DNA from: Aquipuribacter nitratireducens
GTDB taxonomy: Bacteria; Actinomycetota; Actinomycetes; Actinomycetales; JBBAYJ01
Reading direction: 5' to 3'
Assembly (NCBI RefSeq): GCF_037860835.1
Contig: NZ_JBBEOG010000003.1
Location: forward strand, 248,001 to 312,000
Length of the DNA stretch: 64,000 nucleotides
A program made the position numbers and the translations under genes. Of this stretch, positions 34,951 through 46,267 are shown piece by piece; the stretch's first letter is position 1, and the number at the start of each line of letters is the position of its first letter. Under the pieces are notes generated by a model. That model saw only the letters and a list, made by a program, of their open reading frames with translations, was not told the origin of the DNA and did no database searches.

Positions 34951-34982
34951 ACGGGCGGGCGGGCTCCCGCCCGCCCGCCCGT
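34951..34982 (-). terminator. GC-rich terminator hairpin after the sugar ABC operon
   Basis: A near-perfect inverted repeat of GGGC/GCCC units (left arm ACGGGCGGGCGGG, right arm CCGCCCGCCCGT). It lies 19-50 bp past the permease stop and just before the riboswitch, so it should separate the two transcripts on this strand. No U-run follows. Confidence 0.6.
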
Positions 34983-35000
34983 GGCGGTTCGCCGCTGCGC

Positions 35001-36209
35001 CTAGCCGCTCGTGCTGCGTCTGCGCGAGATCGCGTCGACGCTCGCCGCGAGCAGCAGGACGAGACCCGTGACGACGAACTGGATACCGGACTCGCTCGTC
35101 ACGAGCGGCAGCCCGTTCTGGATGATGCCGATGACGAGACCACCGAGGACGGCGCTCGCGATGAAACCGCGACCGCCGAACAGGGAGGTGCCGCCGATGA
35201 CGGCCGCCGCGACGGCGAAGAGCAGGGTCTGCGCACCGCCGGTGCCGGGGTCGACACCGCCGAGTCGCGAGGCGAGCAGGATGCCGCCGAACGCCGCGAG
35301 GCTCGAGGAGATCATGAAGCAGAGGATCGTGATCCCCTGCACGCTGATGCCGGCGCGGCGGGCGGCCTCCTTGTTGCCGCCGACGGCGTAGACGTGCCGG
35401 CCGAAGGCCGTGCGGTTGAGCAGGAGGCTGAGGCCGATGAGGGCGACGGTCGTGATGGGGAGGATGTACGGCACGCCCCGGATGGACGTCGCCGCCGGGT
35501 TGGGTGAGCGCTCGCCGCTCAGCACGAGCACGACGATGCCGAGGACGACGAGCAGCCCGACGGCGCCGGCCCAGAACGTGGCGGCCGGGCCCGGGTCCAG
35601 GCCGGCCCGCGACCGGGCTCGACGTCGCAGCAGGCCCATGACGACGAAGAAGCCGACGACGAGCGCGAGGTAGACCCACCCTCCGGCGATGGACATGTTG
35701 GCGTTCATGAGGGCCCGCACCTCCTCGGAGTTGCGGACCGGGATGGTGCCGCCGCTGCCGATGACGAGGAGGATGACGCCCTGGAGGGCGAGGAACGCCG
35801 CGAGGGTCACGACGAACGACGGGATGCCGAGGAAGGCGACGATCGACCCGAGCGTGAGACCGATGAGCGTGCCGACGAGCACCGCGACGAGCATCGCGAG
35901 GTACGGCGGCCAGCCCTGCTGGGTGACCAGGACCGCGAGGACGGCGGCACCCGTGCCGGCCGTGAAGCCGGCCGACAGGTCGATCTCGCCGAGGAGCAGG
36001 ACGAACACGAGCCCCATGGCGATGAAGATGACGGCCGCGGACTGCGCGAGCAGGTTGCCGAAGTTGAAGGCGGTGTTGAACACCCCGGGCCGGGCGATCG
36101 TGAAGAGCAGGAACAGCACGACGATGCCGAGCACCGAGCTGAGCATGCCGATGTCGCCGGAGCGCACGCGCGCCCCGTAGGCGCCGAAGGCCTCCTTGAG
36201 CGCGTTCAC
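35001..36209 (-). CDS. sugar ABC transporter permease (XylH-like)
   Basis: A 402-residue permease of the ribose/xylose family with about ten or more hydrophobic segments. Family markers include LLGEIDLSAGFTAGTGAAV after the second segment, FGRHVYAVGGNKEAARRAGI and VIGGTSLFGGRG. It forms the membrane channel for the importer with the upstream ATPase and binding protein. The GTG at 36207-36209 overlaps the ATPase stop by 4 bp. Confidence 0.9.
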   Translation of the reverse strand: MNALKEAFGAYGARVRSGDIGMLSSVLGIVVLFLLFTIARPGVFNTAFNFGNLLAQSAAVIFIAMGLVFVLLLGEIDLSAGFTAGTGAAVLAVLVTQQGWPPYLAMLVAVLVGTLIGLTLGSIVAFLGIPSFVVTLAAFLALQGVILLVIGSGGTIPVRNSEEVRALMNANMSIAGGWVYLALVVGFFVVMGLLRRRARSRAGLDPGPAATFWAGAVGLLVVLGIVVLVLSGERSPNPAATSIRGVPYILPITTVALIGLSLLLNRTAFGRHVYAVGGNKEAARRAGISVQGITILCFMISSSLAAFGGILLASRLGGVDPGTGGAQTLLFAVAAAVIGGTSLFGGRGFIASAVLGGLVIGIIQNGLPLVTSESGIQFVVTGLVLLLAASVDAISRRRSTSG

Positions 36210-37009
36210 GCTGCACCACCGTTCTCCGCGTCGGCGTCGCGCAGCCCGATGTCGCCGCTGCGGCCGCTCGTGATGAGCTCGACGATCTGCGCCGTCGTCG
36301 TGTCCTTCGCCTTGATCTGCGCCGCGGTCTGACCGAGGTAGAGGGCGACGACCCGGTCGGCGACCTTGATGACGTCGTTCATGTTGTGGCTGATGAGGAT
36401 GACGGCGAGGCCGCGGTCGGCGAGCCGCCGCACGAGGTTGAGGACCTGCTCCGTCTGCGCGACGCCGAGGGCGGCCGTCGGCTCGTCGAGGATGACGACC
36501 TTGCTGTTCCACAGCACGGCACGGGCGATGGCGACGGTCTGCCGCTGCCCGCCCGAGAGGGACGACACCTTCGTGCGGACCGACTTCAGGGTCCGTACCG
36601 AGAGACCGTCGAGGGTCTCCCGGGCCGACTTCTCCATCGACGCCTCGTCGAGGGTGATGCCCGTCCGGTTCTCGCGGCCGAGGTACATGTTGGCGACGAC
36701 GTCGAGGTTGTCGCACAGCGCGAGGTCCTGGTACACGACCTCGATCCCCAGCGCGTTCGCCTGCTTGGGGTTCTCGACCTTCACCGGCCGGCCCTCGAAC
36801 AGGTACTCCCCCGCGTCGAAGGCGTGGATGCCCGCGACCGACTTGACGAGCGTCGACTTGCCGGCGCCGTTGTCGCCGACGAGGGCCGTCACCTCCCCCC
36901 GGTGGGCCTCGAAGTCGACCCCCTTCAGCACGTGCACCGCCCCGAAGTGCTTGTCCACCTTGCGGAGCTCGAGCACCGGTGTGCCCGATCCCGCGTCCTC
37001 TGGCGCCAT
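36206..37009 (-). CDS. sugar ABC transporter ATP-binding protein (XylG/FrcA-like, single domain)
   Basis: A 267-residue ATPase with Walker A GDNGAGKST, Q-loop VVYQDLAL, signature LSGGQRQ, Walker B VVILDEPTAALG and the switch His in ISHNM. Sugar ATPases of this class often have two cassettes (about 500 residues); this is the single-cassette type, so a homodimer is expected. It sits between the permease (4-bp overlap) and the binding-protein gene (108 bp with a hairpin). Confidence 0.9.
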   Translation of the reverse strand: MAPEDAGSGTPVLELRKVDKHFGAVHVLKGVDFEAHRGEVTALVGDNGAGKSTLVKSVAGIHAFDAGEYLFEGRPVKVENPKQANALGIEVVYQDLALCDNLDVVANMYLGRENRTGITLDEASMEKSARETLDGLSVRTLKSVRTKVSSLSGGQRQTVAIARAVLWNSKVVILDEPTAALGVAQTEQVLNLVRRLADRGLAVILISHNMNDVIKVADRVVALYLGQTAAQIKAKDTTTAQIVELITSGRSGDIGLRDADAENGGAA

Positions 37010-37072
37010 CCTCGGTCCTCCTCGACCGTCGTGGGTTGTGTGGTGCGGAGGTGTCCCTCGCGGGACGCGGGG

Positions 37073-37104
37073 ACGGGGGCCGCGGGCAGTGCCCGGGCCC
37101 CCGT
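37073..37104 (-). terminator. hairpin between binding-protein and ATPase genes
   Basis: A stem of ACGGGGGCC with GGCCCCCGT, extended by a CGGGC/GCCCG inner stem, lies 14 bp past the binding protein stop. Such intercistronic hairpins in ABC operons can cause partial termination or protect the 5' mRNA, giving more binding protein than ATPase. The role is inferred. Confidence 0.5.
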
Positions 37105-37117
37105 CACCAGCGGTGGG

Positions 37118-38266
37118 TCAGCCGACCCCGAACTCCTCGCACGCGGCCTGGAGCTCCTCGGTGGTGCAGATGTTCTCGGCCGTGGTGAACCCGTCGGCGA
37201 CGACGTCCTGGACGTTGTCCTGGTAGATCGCCTGGGGCTCGAGGAGGACCGACGGGACGCCGCTGACGTCGCCGGTGGCGAGCTCGTCCGCCGCGGCCGT
37301 GTCGCCGTTGATGAGGGCGATGGCGAGCTCCGCGGCGGCTTCGGCCTCGGCGCGGACGGCCTTGTAGACCGTCATGCACTGGGTGCCCTGCAGCACGCGC
37401 TGCAGGCCCTCGTCGGTGGCGTCCTGCCCGGTGACAGGGATCTGGCCGGCGAGGCCGTTGCGCTCGAGGACGGAGATCACCGCGCCGCCGAGGCCGTCGT
37501 TGGCAGCGGCGACACCGACGAAGTCACCGCCGGTGTTCGTGAAGATCTGCTCGAAGATCGTGGCGGCCTGGGTGTTGTCCCAGCCGGGGACGGCCTGGTC
37601 GTCGGCGATGCCGTAGCCGGCCTCGGTGATCGCGGCCTCGTAGCCCTCCTTGAAGAGGGTCGCGTTGTTGTCGTCGGGCGAGCCGTTGAGGAGCACGACG
37701 TCGCCCTCGGTGACGCCGTCCTCCTGCAGGCACGTGACGAGGCCCTCGCCGATGGTGGTGCCGACCGCGACGTTGTCGAACGACACGTAGTAGTCGGCGT
37801 TGCCGTCGACGGTGAGCCGGTCGTAGTCGATGACGGGGATGCCCGCCGCCTGCGCGTCGGCGATGACCGTCGCGCCGCTCGAGGAGTCGAGGTTGACGAT
37901 GAGGAGCGCGTCGACCCCGGCGTTGATCATGCCGTCGGCGATGGTCTGGAACTGCTGGGCGTCGCCCTCGGCGTTCTGGATGTCGGCCTCGATGCCGGCC
38001 GCCTCGAAGGCCTCCTGGAGGAACGGGCGGTCGGCGGTCTCCCACCGGACCGAGCTGGCGGAGTCCGGCAGGATCACGCCGACGCTGGCGCCCTCGGCCG
38101 AGCCGCCGCCTGCGGCGTCGTCGGTCGCCGCGTCCGTCGCGGCGCCGCCGCCGGCGTCGACGCTCGCGTCGTCGGTCGTGCCGCCGTCGTCGCCGCCGCC
38201 GCACGCGCTGGCGACGAGGGCGAGCGCGACACCGGTCGCGGCCACCACTGCACGGGTACTTCTCAT
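37118..38266 (-). CDS. sugar ABC transporter substrate-binding lipoprotein (XylF-like)
   Basis: A 382-residue secreted lipoprotein. The signal peptide ends in a lipobox-like VASAC (Cys about residue 22), followed by a Gly/Asp/Ala-rich linker (residues 23-60). The mature part follows the D-xylose-binding protein pattern: RWETADRPF, VIDYDRLTVDGNADYYVSFD, GSPDDNNATLFKEG and VTGQDATDEGLQRVLQGTQ. Xylose or a related pentose is the likely ligand, but no xylA/xylB genes are in the window. An AGGAGG Shine-Dalgarno lies 7 nt before the ATG. Confidence 0.88.
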   Translation of the reverse strand: MRSTRAVVAATGVALALVASACGGGDDGGTTDDASVDAGGGAATDAATDDAAGGGSAEGASVGVILPDSASSVRWETADRPFLQEAFEAAGIEADIQNAEGDAQQFQTIADGMINAGVDALLIVNLDSSSGATVIADAQAAGIPVIDYDRLTVDGNADYYVSFDNVAVGTTIGEGLVTCLQEDGVTEGDVVLLNGSPDDNNATLFKEGYEAAITEAGYGIADDQAVPGWDNTQAATIFEQIFTNTGGDFVGVAAANDGLGGAVISVLERNGLAGQIPVTGQDATDEGLQRVLQGTQCMTVYKAVRAEAEAAAELAIALINGDTAAADELATGDVSGVPSVLLEPQAIYQDNVQDVVADGFTTAENICTTEELQAACEEFGVG

Positions 38267-38508
38267 GGGTCGAGCCTCCTAGTGCGACAGTGCACCGCGG
38301 GCGTGGCCGCTGCGCCCGCGAGCGGCGTCGCTCGCGGTAGCAGCCCGGACCGGCCCTCGGGGTCCCGGATGGGTGTCCCGAACGGTAAGCGCGTACATGG
38401 CCCGTGGCCAGCACCGCTGCATAACGGTTCGGTCACACAACTAATCGCGCCCGGTATGCCCGGTGGCCGCGTCCCGCGGGGCCCGTGTGGGCCCCGCGGG
38501 ACGTCGTG
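38267..38508. other. intergenic region: ABC operon promoter side and acnA terminator
   Basis: The left part is the leader of the binding-protein gene on the minus strand, with an AGGAGG Shine-Dalgarno and a spaced inverted repeat: GAACGGTAA at about 38380-38388 and TAACGGTTC at 38423-38431 on the plus strand (CCGAACCGTTA ... TTACCGTTCGG on the minus strand). This may be an operator for a sugar regulator, but no regulator gene is adjacent. The right part holds the acnA hairpin. No small gene is evident. Confidence 0.45.
38471..38502 (-). terminator. terminator hairpin downstream of aconitase
   Basis: A perfect 14-bp stem (GTCCCGCGGGGCCC with its complement) and a 4-nt GTGT loop, 7 bp past the acnA stop. 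It has no U-run, as is common in very GC-rich actinobacteria, and could work in both directions. Confidence 0.7.
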
Positions 38509-41346
<2,838 letters not shown>

Positions 41347-41417
41347 GGGCGGTCCCTCCAGGCGTCGGTGCGTCCGTCCATCCTGCCCCAGTCGTGGGAC
41401 GGGCGTCGGACGAGGTC

Positions 41418-41431
41418 TCTTGACGTCAAGA
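41418..41431. promoter_or_regulatory. 14-bp perfect palindrome upstream of acnA
   Basis: TCTTGACGTCAAGA is a perfect palindrome in the 87-bp gap between the RNA methyltransferase stop (41434) and acnA. It also contains TTGACG, a possible -35, on each strand. The position fits an operator for a dimeric regulator of aconitase. I cannot name the regulator from sequence. Confidence 0.5.
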
Positions 41432-41433
41432 TA

Positions 41434-42837
41434 TCAGGTGGGCTCCTCGGGGAGGAAGAGCGCCACGCACTCGACGTGGTGCGTCATGGGGAACGCGTCG
41501 AGGGCCCGCAGGTCCGCGAGCCGGTACCCGCGCGCCGCCAGCAGCCCGGTGTCGCGGCCGAGGGCCGCGGGGTCGCAGCTGACGACGACGAGGCGCCGCG
41601 GACCGAGCGCGCGCACCCGGTCGAGGACGGCGGCGCCGGCCCCCGCCCGTGGCGGGTCGAGGACGACGACGTCCGCGGCGGACGGCACGCCCGCCCGCTC
41701 GTGCTCGTCCTGCTCGTCCTGCTCGTCCTGCTCGAGCGCGGCCTCGACCCGGCGCTCGACCACGGTGACGTTCGGGTGGTCGTGGGCGTTGCGCCGCAGG
41801 TCCGCGGCGCCGCGGGGGTCGGACTCGACGGACACGACCCGACCGCTGTCGCCCGTGTCGGCCGCCAGGGCGAGGCTCAGCAGACCGGCGCCCGCGTAGA
41901 GGTCGAGGACGGTGTCGCCGGGACGCGTCGCGGCGAGCTCCCGGACCAGCCGCACGAGCGTGTCGGCCGCGGCGTGGTGCACCTGCCAGAACCCGTCCCC
42001 GGACACCCGGAAGGTGCCGACCCCCGCGACGTCGTGGCGGACCCACGTGCGCCCGGCGACCCGGTGCCCCCCGCCGAGCACGAGGCCGAGGGCGTCGACA
42101 CGGGGCAGCCGCGGTGGCCGGGCGGCGGTCCCTGCGCCGCCGCCCCGGTGCTGCCGGCGGTCCCGTCCGGACCCCCTCGACGGTCGCGGCGGGTCGGCGC
42201 GGACGACGGCCCCGTCCTCCCCCGCCTGCACCGAGACGGAGGCGACGCCCGGCCAGGGCAGTCGCGTGACGCCGGTCGCGTCGACGTCGTCGGCGACCAG
42301 CGGGCAGCGCTCGACCGGCAGGACCGTGTGCTCGCGGTGGGGGTGGAAGCCGACGCGACCGGCCGGGTCGACGCTGTAGCGCACGCGGGTGCGCCAGCCG
42401 AGGCCGGTCTCCTCCCCCGGTTCGCGCCCCGGCTCGGGCAGCGCCGCCACCACGAGCGGGTGCCCGGTCGCGGCCTCGACGTCCGTGCCGCCGAGGCGGG
42501 CCAGCTGCTCGGTGACGACGGCGGCCTTGAGGCGGCGCTGCTCGTCGAGCCGCACGTGCTGGAAGTCGCAGCCGCCGCAGCGGCCCGGCCCCGCGTACGG
42601 GCAGGGCGGCTCGACCCGCGCCGGCGAGGCCTCGAGGACCGCCACGGCGTCGCCGCGCCAGTAGCGCGCCGCGGGGTCGGCCTCGGTGAGGCGGACGCGC
42701 ACCCGCTCGCCCGGGATCGCGTGCCGGACGAAGACGACGCGACCGGCCGGGTCGTCACCGACGCGCGCGACGACGTGCCCGCCGTGCGCGACGGGGCCGG
42801 CCGTGAGCTCGAGCAGCTCCGGGACCGCCTCCGTCAC
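41434..42837 (-). CDS. class I SAM-dependent RNA methyltransferase (TrmA/RlmD-like)
   Basis: A 467-residue m5U-type RNA methyltransferase. It has an N-terminal TRAM-like OB domain, Fe-S cluster cysteines (CPYAGPGRCGGCDFQH and a later VERCPL), SAM-binding VLDLYAGAGLLSLAL and the catalytic VVVSCDPAAL near the end. A short Asp/Glu/Gln repeat (EQDEQDEQDEHE) lies between SAM-fold strands and comes from 9-bp tandem repeats at 41701-41736. Whether tRNA or rRNA is the target is not clear. The GTG at 42835-42837 overlaps the permease stop by 4 bp. Confidence 0.88.
   Translation of the reverse strand: MTEAVPELLELTAGPVAHGGHVVARVGDDPAGRVVFVRHAIPGERVRVRLTEADPAARYWRGDAVAVLEASPARVEPPCPYAGPGRCGGCDFQHVRLDEQRRLKAAVVTEQLARLGGTDVEAATGHPLVVAALPEPGREPGEETGLGWRTRVRYSVDPAGRVGFHPHREHTVLPVERCPLVADDVDATGVTRLPWPGVASVSVQAGEDGAVVRADPPRPSRGSGRDRRQHRGGGAGTAARPPRLPRVDALGLVLGGGHRVAGRTWVRHDVAGVGTFRVSGDGFWQVHHAAADTLVRLVRELAATRPGDTVLDLYAGAGLLSLALAADTGDSGRVVSVESDPRGAADLRRNAHDHPNVTVVERRVEAALEQDEQDEQDEHERAGVPSAADVVVLDPPRAGAGAAVLDRVRALGPRRLVVVSCDPAALGRDTGLLAARGYRLADLRALDAFPMTHHVECVALFLPEEPT
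41701..41736. repeat. 9-bp tandem repeat in the RNA methyltransferase gene
   Basis: Four copies of a 9-bp unit (CTGCTCGTC with changes in the first and last) encode an acidic DEQ run. Copy number could vary between strains without changing the frame. Confidence 0.7.
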
Positions 42838-44861
42838 GGGTGCCGCTCGATGTCGCGGTCCGCCGCACCCGCGCGCGACGCCTCCTGGACGAGGCTGCGG
42901 TCGGCGGCGGCCCTGGCGGCGAGGTCGCCCTCCTCGATGCTGCTGCGCAGCTGGTACGGCACGCTCACGACCATGACGCCCGGCGTCGCCGCGAGGCGCG
43001 CCCGCAGCCACAGGTTGGACCGGTTGTGGAGCACCGCCTCCCACCAGTGCGCGACGACGTACTCGGGGAGGAAGACCGTGACGGCGTCCCGCGGACCCTT
43101 CGCCCGGACCGCCTTCACGTGCTCGACGAGGGGCTTCGCGACCTCCCGGTACGGCGAGTCGAGCACCCGCAGCGGCACGGGGACCTTGCGCCGGGCCCAC
43201 TCCTCGCTCAGCTCCCGCGCCGCCTCCTGGTCGACGGCCACCGTCACCGCCTCGAGCGTCGAGGGGCGGGTGGCGCGCGCGTAGGCGAGCGCACGGGTCG
43301 TCGGGCGGTGCAGCCGCGACACGAGGACCACGGCGTGGACGCGTGCCGGCATGGTCTCGGGCGCCTCGTCGGCGGGGATCGCCGTCTCGCGGGACACGAG
43401 GTCGTAGTGACCGCGGACCCGGTGCATGCCGACACCGAGGGCCGCGACGACGAGCAGCGTCGCCCAGGCGCCGTTGGGGACCTTCGCCACCACGAGGACG
43501 AGGAGCGTGAGGCCCGTGCACGTCGCCGCCACGGCCGCCACGGCCGTGCCGAGCCGGGGCACCCAGCGGCGCGTGCGGCGGCTGCGGCCCTGCCGGAGCC
43601 GCCAGTGGCGCACCATGCCGAGCTGGGCGAGCGTGAAGCTCGTGAAGAGGCCGATGAGGTAGAGGTCGAGGAGCGGACCCACCCGGGCCTCCAGGACGAG
43701 GAGCATCGTCACGGCGCCGAGCGAGAGGGCGAGGATGCCGTTGCTGTAGGCGAGGCGGTCACCGCGACGGGCCAGCTGCCGCGGCAGGTAGCCCGCCTCG
43801 GCGAGGGTGGCGGCGAGCAGCGGGAAGCCGTTGAACGCGCTGTTGGCCGCGGTGAGGAGCGCGAGGACGGTCGCGACGGTGACGAGCACCGCGCCGACGC
43901 TCCCGGCGCCGAAGACCGCCTGCGAGAGCTGGGTGAGGACGCTCTGCTGCGTGTACTCCTCGCACGGCACCGGCAGGCCCTGCAGGTCGCACGGGTCGCG
44001 CGTCACCGTCACCCCGCTCACGACGGCGAGGGTGACGACCCCGGCGATGAGGGCGATGCTGAGCCCGCCGACCGCGAGCAGGGTCACGGCCGCGTTGCGC
44101 CCCTTGGGCGCCCGGAAGGCGGGGACGCCGTTCGCGGTGGCGTCGACCCCGGCCAGGGCCGCCCCGCCGCTGGCGAACGCGCGGAGGACGACGAGGGCGA
44201 GGGCGACGGCCGTGAGGTCCGTGCCGCGGTCCACATCGAAGTCCGCGCTCACCGCCACGGGGCCCTCCCCGCCCGCCCACCGCACGAGGCCGACCGTGAC
44301 GAGGACGGCGACCGCGAGCACGAACCCGTACACGGGCACCATCGCGGACCAGCCGGCCTCGCGGCGCCCGCGCAGGTTGACCGCCGCGACGACGAGCACC
44401 GAGGCGACCGCGAGCGGGATCCGGCCGTCGTCGAGCACCGGGAGGGCGGACACGAGGTTGTCGACGGCGGCGGCGACGGCCACGGCGACCGTGAGGGTGT
44501 AGTCGACGAGCAGCGACGCGGCGGCGACGAGCCCCGCCCGGGGACCGAGGTTCCGCGAGGCGACGGCGAAGGAGCCGCCGCCGCCGGGGTAGGCGCGCAC
44601 GAGCGGGCCGTACGACACCACGACGATGGCGATGACCACGCAGACGGCGAGGGCGACCTCGGGCGCCAGGACGAGCAGCGCGGTGCCGCCGAGGGCGAGG
44701 ATGACGAGGATCTCCTGCGTCGCCCACGCGACCGAGGAGACGGGGTCGGCGGCGAACACCGGCAGGGCCAGGCGCTTGGGCAGCAGGGTGTCATCGGCGC
44801 TGCTGGAGGGCCTCGCGCGCCCGAGCAGGATCCGTTTGGGCACGGCGAGGAGCGAGGCCAC
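42834..44861 (-). CDS. APC superfamily permease, possible K+ importer (KimA-like)
   Basis: A 675-residue protein with about 12 membrane helices in the first 460 residues and a soluble C-terminal domain of about 170 residues. LPVFAADPVSSVAWATQEI and YGPLVRAYPGGGGSFAVASRNLG in helices 1-3 match the APC/KUP-like family that includes the K+ importer KimA. It is annotated as an amino acid permease in many genomes, but the divergent pair of TrkA genes favours potassium. The GTG start follows TAGCAT (44868-44873, minus strand) by 6 nt. Confidence 0.8.
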   Translation of the reverse strand: MASLLAVPKRILLGRARPSSSADDTLLPKRLALPVFAADPVSSVAWATQEILVILALGGTALLVLAPEVALAVCVVIAIVVVSYGPLVRAYPGGGGSFAVASRNLGPRAGLVAAASLLVDYTLTVAVAVAAAVDNLVSALPVLDDGRIPLAVASVLVVAAVNLRGRREAGWSAMVPVYGFVLAVAVLVTVGLVRWAGGEGPVAVSADFDVDRGTDLTAVALALVVLRAFASGGAALAGVDATANGVPAFRAPKGRNAAVTLLAVGGLSIALIAGVVTLAVVSGVTVTRDPCDLQGLPVPCEEYTQQSVLTQLSQAVFGAGSVGAVLVTVATVLALLTAANSAFNGFPLLAATLAEAGYLPRQLARRGDRLAYSNGILALSLGAVTMLLVLEARVGPLLDLYLIGLFTSFTLAQLGMVRHWRLRQGRSRRTRRWVPRLGTAVAAVAATCTGLTLLVLVVAKVPNGAWATLLVVAALGVGMHRVRGHYDLVSRETAIPADEAPETMPARVHAVVLVSRLHRPTTRALAYARATRPSTLEAVTVAVDQEAARELSEEWARRKVPVPLRVLDSPYREVAKPLVEHVKAVRAKGPRDAVTVFLPEYVVAHWWEAVLHNRSNLWLRARLAATPGVMVVSVPYQLRSSIEEGDLAARAAADRSLVQEASRAGAADRDIERHP

Positions 44862-44867
44862 GCGCCG

Positions 44868-44887
44868 ATGCTAGGCCCCGCTACCGT
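44868..44887. promoter_or_regulatory. divergent leaderless promoters for APC permease and trkA
   Basis: TAGCAT on the minus strand (44873-44868) is 6 nt before the permease GTG, and TACCGT on the plus strand (44882-44887) is 6 nt before the trkA GTG. The two -10 boxes are only 8 bp apart, so the two promoters would compete or be co-regulated. Confidence 0.55.
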
Positions 44888-44893
44888 GGCCCC

Positions 44894-45559
44894 GTGCACT
44901 TCGTCGTCATGGGCTGCGGGCGCGTCGGGGCCCGGCTCGCGCACGACGTGGAGGAGCAGGGCCACTCGGTCGCCGTCGTCGACCAGAACCCCGACTCGTT
45001 CCGTCGGCTCGGGCCGGACTTCTCCGGGCGGACCGTCGCCGGCATCGGCTTCGACCGCGACACCATGCTGCGCGCCGGGGTCGACGAGGCCTACGCCTTC
45101 GCCGCCGTCAGCAGCGGGGACAACTCCAACATCATCGCCGCCCGGGTCGCCCGCGAGACCTACGGGGTGCAGCGCGTCGTCGCGCGCATCTACGACCCGG
45201 GCCGCGCCGAGGTGTACCGCCGGCTCGGCATCGCGACGGTCGCGACGGTGCCGTGGACGTCCCGGGAGATCATCGCCGAGCTGCTGCCCACCGACAGCAG
45301 CGCCCTGTGGCAGGACGAGGCGGGCCGGGTCGCGCTCGTGGAGCTCGGTCCCCACGGATCGTGGTTCGGGCGCCCGCTGGAGGACCTCGAGCGCGCGACC
45401 GGTGCGCGGGTCGCGTACCTCACCCGGCTCGGGCACGCGCTGCTGCCGGCGACCGGGACGGTCCTGCAGGACGGTGACCGGGTGTTCGCGGCGGTGGAGC
45501 TCGCGCGCCGCCGGGCCGCGATCGACGCGGCCGCCGCCGAGGCGGAGGTGGAGGCGTGA
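44894..45559 (+). CDS. TrkA family potassium uptake regulatory protein (first copy)
   Basis: A 221-residue cytoplasmic RCK protein. The Rossmann (RCK_N) domain starts FVVMGCGRVGARLAHDVEEQGHSVAVVDQ and binds NAD(H) or nucleotide; a C-terminal TrkA_C domain follows (about 135-205). Such proteins gate K+ transporters. It overlaps the second copy by 4 bp; the pair matches CeoB/CeoC of mycobacteria. Confidence 0.92.
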   Translation: MHFVVMGCGRVGARLAHDVEEQGHSVAVVDQNPDSFRRLGPDFSGRTVAGIGFDRDTMLRAGVDEAYAFAAVSSGDNSNIIAARVARETYGVQRVVARIYDPGRAEVYRRLGIATVATVPWTSREIIAELLPTDSSALWQDEAGRVALVELGPHGSWFGRPLEDLERATGARVAYLTRLGHALLPATGTVLQDGDRVFAAVELARRRAAIDAAAAEAEVEA

Positions 45560-46233
45560 GGGTCGTCATCGCCGGGGCGGGGAGCGTCGGGCGCTCCATC
45601 GCCCGGGAGCTCATCCACAACGGGCACCAGGTCCTGCTCGTCGACCGCCTGTCGAAGGCGGACCGCATGAAGGACACCCTCGAGCGCGCCGAGTTCCTCT
45701 ACGCGGACGCGTGCGAGATCCAGTCCCTCGACGAGGCCCGCGTCGACACGTGCGACGTCCTCGTCGCGGCGACCGGCGACGACAAGGCCAACCTCGTGGT
45801 GTCCCTCCTCGGCAAGACCGAGTACGGCGTGCCGCGCACGGTCGCGCGGGTCAACAACCCCCGCAACGAGTGGCTGTTCGACAGCGGCTGGGGGGTCGAC
45901 GTCGCGGTGTCGACGCCGCGCCTCATGACGGCGCTCGTCGAGGAGGCCGTGGAGGTCGGCGAGATGGTGCGGCTGTTCCAGCTGCAGCAGAGCTCCGCGT
46001 CGCTGTTCGAGTTCACGGTGCCCGCGGCCTCGCCGGTCGCCGGGACGCCGCTGCGGACGGTGTCGCTGCCCGCGGACACCGTCATCACGTGCATCGTCCG
46101 CGACCACCGGCCCGTCGCCCCCTCGGGCGACGACACCGTCGAGGCCGGCGACGAGCTCATGATCCTCACGACCCCCGAGCAGGAGGCCGACCTCGCGGCG
46201 CTGCTCGCCACCTGGCGCGGCGACCAGGCGTAG
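45556..46233 (+). CDS. TrkA family potassium uptake regulatory protein (second copy)
   Basis: A 225-residue RCK protein: VVIAGAGSVGRSIARELIHNGHQVLLVDR at the N-terminus and a TrkA_C domain at the C-terminus (about 140-220). It starts inside the first copy's stop (GTGA) and the two probably form a hetero-oligomer. The likely partner is the divergent APC permease. Confidence 0.92.
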   Translation: MRVVIAGAGSVGRSIARELIHNGHQVLLVDRLSKADRMKDTLERAEFLYADACEIQSLDEARVDTCDVLVAATGDDKANLVVSLLGKTEYGVPRTVARVNNPRNEWLFDSGWGVDVAVSTPRLMTALVEEAVEVGEMVRLFQLQQSSASLFEFTVPAASPVAGTPLRTVSLPADTVITCIVRDHRPVAPSGDDTVEAGDELMILTTPEQEADLAALLATWRGDQA

Positions 46234-46267
46234 CGCGCGCCCGCGGTTCGCGCCCCGTCCGGCGTCC

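Noticed and set aside
34951-34982. Considered as part of the FMN riboswitch
   Set aside because: The riboswitch P1 stem closes at 34930; this inverted repeat lies outside it and directly follows the permease stop, so it is better explained as that operon's terminator.
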